From assembly GCA_024398995.1 (NCBI GenBank), contig JAKSIE010000020.1:1-39533 (forward strand): 39,533 nucleotides of DNA. Direction: 5' to 3'. Positions 38,365 through 39,533 of this stretch are shown piece after piece (within the stretch, counting starts at the first letter, position 1; every line of letters starts with the position of its first letter). Position numbers and translations under genes: made by a program. This stretch comes from Fibrobacter sp. (GTDB lineage Bacteria > Fibrobacterota > Fibrobacteria > Fibrobacterales > Fibrobacteraceae). Below the pieces are notes generated by a model, which was not told the origin of the DNA, did no database searches, and was given only the letters and a program-made list of their open reading frames with translations.

Positions 38365-38856
38365 ATGAAAAAGTATTTAATAGTTCTGTGTTTCATATTT
38401 GTCGGATGCTGTCCATTTTTCAGCAGTGACTGCTTTTACACCATTGAAAAGGATGAAAATGTAGAACCTATCGAAAAATATCGTGATACGGAATATTACC
38501 TAAGTTTCAGTTCGTATGATTTCGAGAATGATAGCCTACAAGAAAAGTTTTATAACGCTTTTCGTTTGTACATTGATTCTGTAAACGTTTATAACCTAGA
38601 AATGCCTGTTTCCGTAGCCGCTTTTATAACAGCTGAGGGAACCACTCAAAAAATTGATTCTTCTTTGGTTGAATACAGAACCGTAATACGGGGAATGCTT
38701 GGAATTTTTATTTATAGAAAATTTACGGAGCCATCAAGTCGTTTAAAAATTGTTATCAAGAAAGAGGACAACGAGCATATTTTTGAATTCGACATCACGC
38801 AGAATGCATACAAGTCAAGACATTCAAAAAATTGGCTAAGGTTTATATCGTTTTAA
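38365..38856 (+). CDS. Hypothetical lipoprotein
   Basis: 163 aa. Signal MKKYLIVLCFIFVGC with a lipobox FVGC, then CPFFSSDCFYTIEKDENVEP. The mature protein is mixed alpha/beta with no recognised motif. It is visibly richer in A/T, and in codons such as ATA, AAA and TTT, than the housekeeping genes around it, and no ribosome-binding site is clear. It stands alone beside a decayed transposase-family gene and a 60-bp repeat. Recent acquisition is possible. Probably sorted to the outer membrane or periplasm; function unknown. Confidence 0.6.
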   Translation: MKKYLIVLCFIFVGCCPFFSSDCFYTIEKDENVEPIEKYRDTEYYLSFSSYDFENDSLQEKFYNAFRLYIDSVNVYNLEMPVSVAAFITAEGTTQKIDSSLVEYRTVIRGMLGIFIYRKFTEPSSRLKIVIKKEDNEHIFEFDITQNAYKSRHSKNWLRFISF

Positions 38857-38875
38857 TGGACTATGATGGACTATG
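38856..38875 (+). repeat. 10-bp tandem duplication
   Basis: ATGGACTATG is repeated head to tail, beginning at the last base of the lipoprotein stop codon. Confidence 0.7.
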
Positions 38876-38887
38876 ACGTGAATAACG

Positions 38888-38947
38888 AAAAAAGACTCAT
38901 CATTAGATGAGTCTTTTTCAATGGAGATCTCGTCCTTCGCCGGGATG
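38888..38947. repeat. 60-bp direct repeat, copy 1
   Basis: It contains a perfect 13-bp hairpin (AAAAAGACTCATC / GATGAGTCTTTTT, loop ATTA, 38889-38918), able to terminate transcription, followed by a decayed CCGGGAT palindrome with two stem-breaking changes. It matches the copy at 39434 at 57 of 60 positions and lies 11 nt past the stop of the pseudogene. Confidence 0.92.
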
Positions 38948-38958
38948 GCCAAAGGCGG

Positions 38959-39432
38959 CTACAAGACCTTGATTTCCTCGGGGGTGAGTCCAGTGGATTC
39001 AACGATAACGTCGATGGCAACGCCACGGTCGCGGAATGCCTTGGCAATCTTACGTTTCTCGTCAGCGCGGGCTTTCTTTTCGCGGATGTTGAGTTCCTGT
39101 TCCAGAGTCATATAAGCCTTCTTTGCAATCGGGTCTAGTCGGTACTTTTCCACGAGCTCGTGGATACGCTTCATTTTCTCGGATTCGTGCTTCTGCGTGG
39201 AGAAATACTCCATGTACTCGCGGGTTGCCTCATCCTTGATGTTGGCGTATTGGTTAAATATATAGAAATTTTTGTAACAAAGATCGTTCAAAAGAATCTC
39301 GTGCTCGAATTCCTCGCGCACAAGCACGTCAAAGCGTACGCTCTTGTGGAACGGATCCTCTTGCGTCGTGGCCTCGGGGATTACAGAAATCTTATCATGA
39401 GAAATATCTCTAATAAAAATCAACAAGTCCAC
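38959..39432 (-). pseudogene. Rpn/PD-(D/E)XK transposase-family remnant
   Basis: A 157-codon open frame whose only usable upstream start is GTG at 39430-39432, abutting the repeat. The N-terminal part (RDISHDKISVIPEATTQEDP, HKSVRFDVLV) matches the start of the Rpn / PD-(D/E)XK nuclease transposase family. The C-terminal part (ARADEKRKIAKAF, STGLTPEEIKVL) matches its tail. Family proteins are about 300 residues. The middle, with the catalytic ExQ strand, appears deleted, and the first 20 or so residues are missing. The protein is therefore probably non-functional. Rpn proteins promote recA-independent recombination. A short functional C-terminal product cannot be excluded. Confidence 0.65.
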
Positions 39433-39433
39433 A

Positions 39434-39493
39434 AAAAAAGACTCATCATTAGATGAGCCTTTTTCAATGGAGATCCCGGCCTTCGCCGGGATG
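39434..39493. repeat. 60-bp direct repeat, copy 2
   Basis: It has the same order as copy 1: a terminator-like hairpin with one mismatch, then an intact ATCCCGGC-CTTC-GCCGGGAT palindrome (39473-39492). It sits immediately upstream of the truncated gene, in direct orientation to copy 1. The remaining 40 bases of the window show nothing recognisable. Confidence 0.92.
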
Positions 39494-39533
39494 ACATTAT
39501 AAGGGGTTAATGCACTCCGTTGCCTTCCGGAAC

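Noticed and set aside
38888..39493. Intact insertion sequence or composite transposon
   Set aside because: The flanking repeats are direct, not inverted, there is no complete transposase, and no target-site duplication could be identified.

Overview
The window reads as a chromosomal segment of a Fibrobacter-type bacterium (phylum Fibrobacterota, FCB group). The grounds are: seryl-tRNA synthetase, LepA, LexA and other housekeeping proteins of Gram-negative type; outer-membrane and lipoprotein genes; secreted esterases with Ser-rich linkers (runs of SSSS) and a C-terminal sorting-like domain; promoters of TTGACA / TATnTTTG form; and a LexA operator in the lexA promoter that resembles the one described for F. 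succinogenes. The species cannot be named from sequence alone. There is no rRNA, CRISPR array, prophage or intact insertion sequence.

Layout. 1-3.0 kb: citramalate synthase (cimA) overlapping histidinol dehydrogenase (hisD). 3.0-5.8 kb: a MoxR-type AAA+ ATPase coupled to a metallopeptidase-like/VWA protein, with its own promoter, a tiny leader ORF and a palindrome. 5.8-8.1 kb: a cNMP-domain diguanylate cyclase divergent from an SAH/MTA-deaminase-like amidohydrolase. 8.1-11.5 kb (minus): nadB, a membrane Ser/Thr kinase and CvpA, probably one unit. 11.6-13.6 kb: PpiD/SurA-like foldase. 13.6 kb: tRNA-Glu(CUC). 13.9-15.9 kb: PAS-GGDEF-EAL phosphodiesterase, followed by a hairpin-dense intergenic stretch. 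16.1-17.5 kb (minus): greB and tatD. 17.6-19.4 kb: a DUF2062-DUF1015 in-frame fusion with an internal ribosome-binding site. 19.5-22.5 kb (minus): lepA and a signal peptidase whose catalytic Lys is replaced by Arg. 22.6-24.5 kb: lipoprotein cyclophilin plus a histone-H1-like Lys/Ala protein with a four-Cys zinc motif. 24.6-27 kb (minus): lexA and pepA. 27-32 kb: two outer-membrane proteins with Ala/Glu/Pro-rich tails, a cation antiporter and an SpmA-SpmB fusion. 32-33.4 kb: serS. 33.6-36.2 kb: two convergent secreted esterases, a plant-cell-wall theme. 36.3-38.3 kb: LptE-like lipoprotein, a Nudix hydrolase and a queuosine-precursor transporter. 38.3 kb to the end: an orphan lipoprotein and a decayed Rpn/PD-(D/E)XK transposase-family gene bracketed by a 60-bp direct repeat.

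Themes. Two c-di-GMP proteins, a Ser/Thr kinase and the MoxR-VWA pair supply signalling or chaperone functions; PpiD, cyclophilin, signal peptidase, LptE and the two barrels are envelope-biogenesis functions; the two esterases are secreted. Several genes (cimA, the cyclase, greB, DUF2062, lptE, the transporter) have a -10-like box only 4-8 nt before the ATG and no Shine-Dalgarno, so leaderless transcripts are predicted. No gene-free stretch exceeds about 300 bases. The longest, 36818-37112, 15851-16090 and 24452-24652, hold the hairpins and terminators described below.

The strongest candidates for something undescribed are the multi-hairpin region at 15888-16085, the fusion with an internal start at 18162, the Arg-substituted signal peptidase, and the cyclophilin/H1-like pair. 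None amounts to a proven new system from sequence alone.
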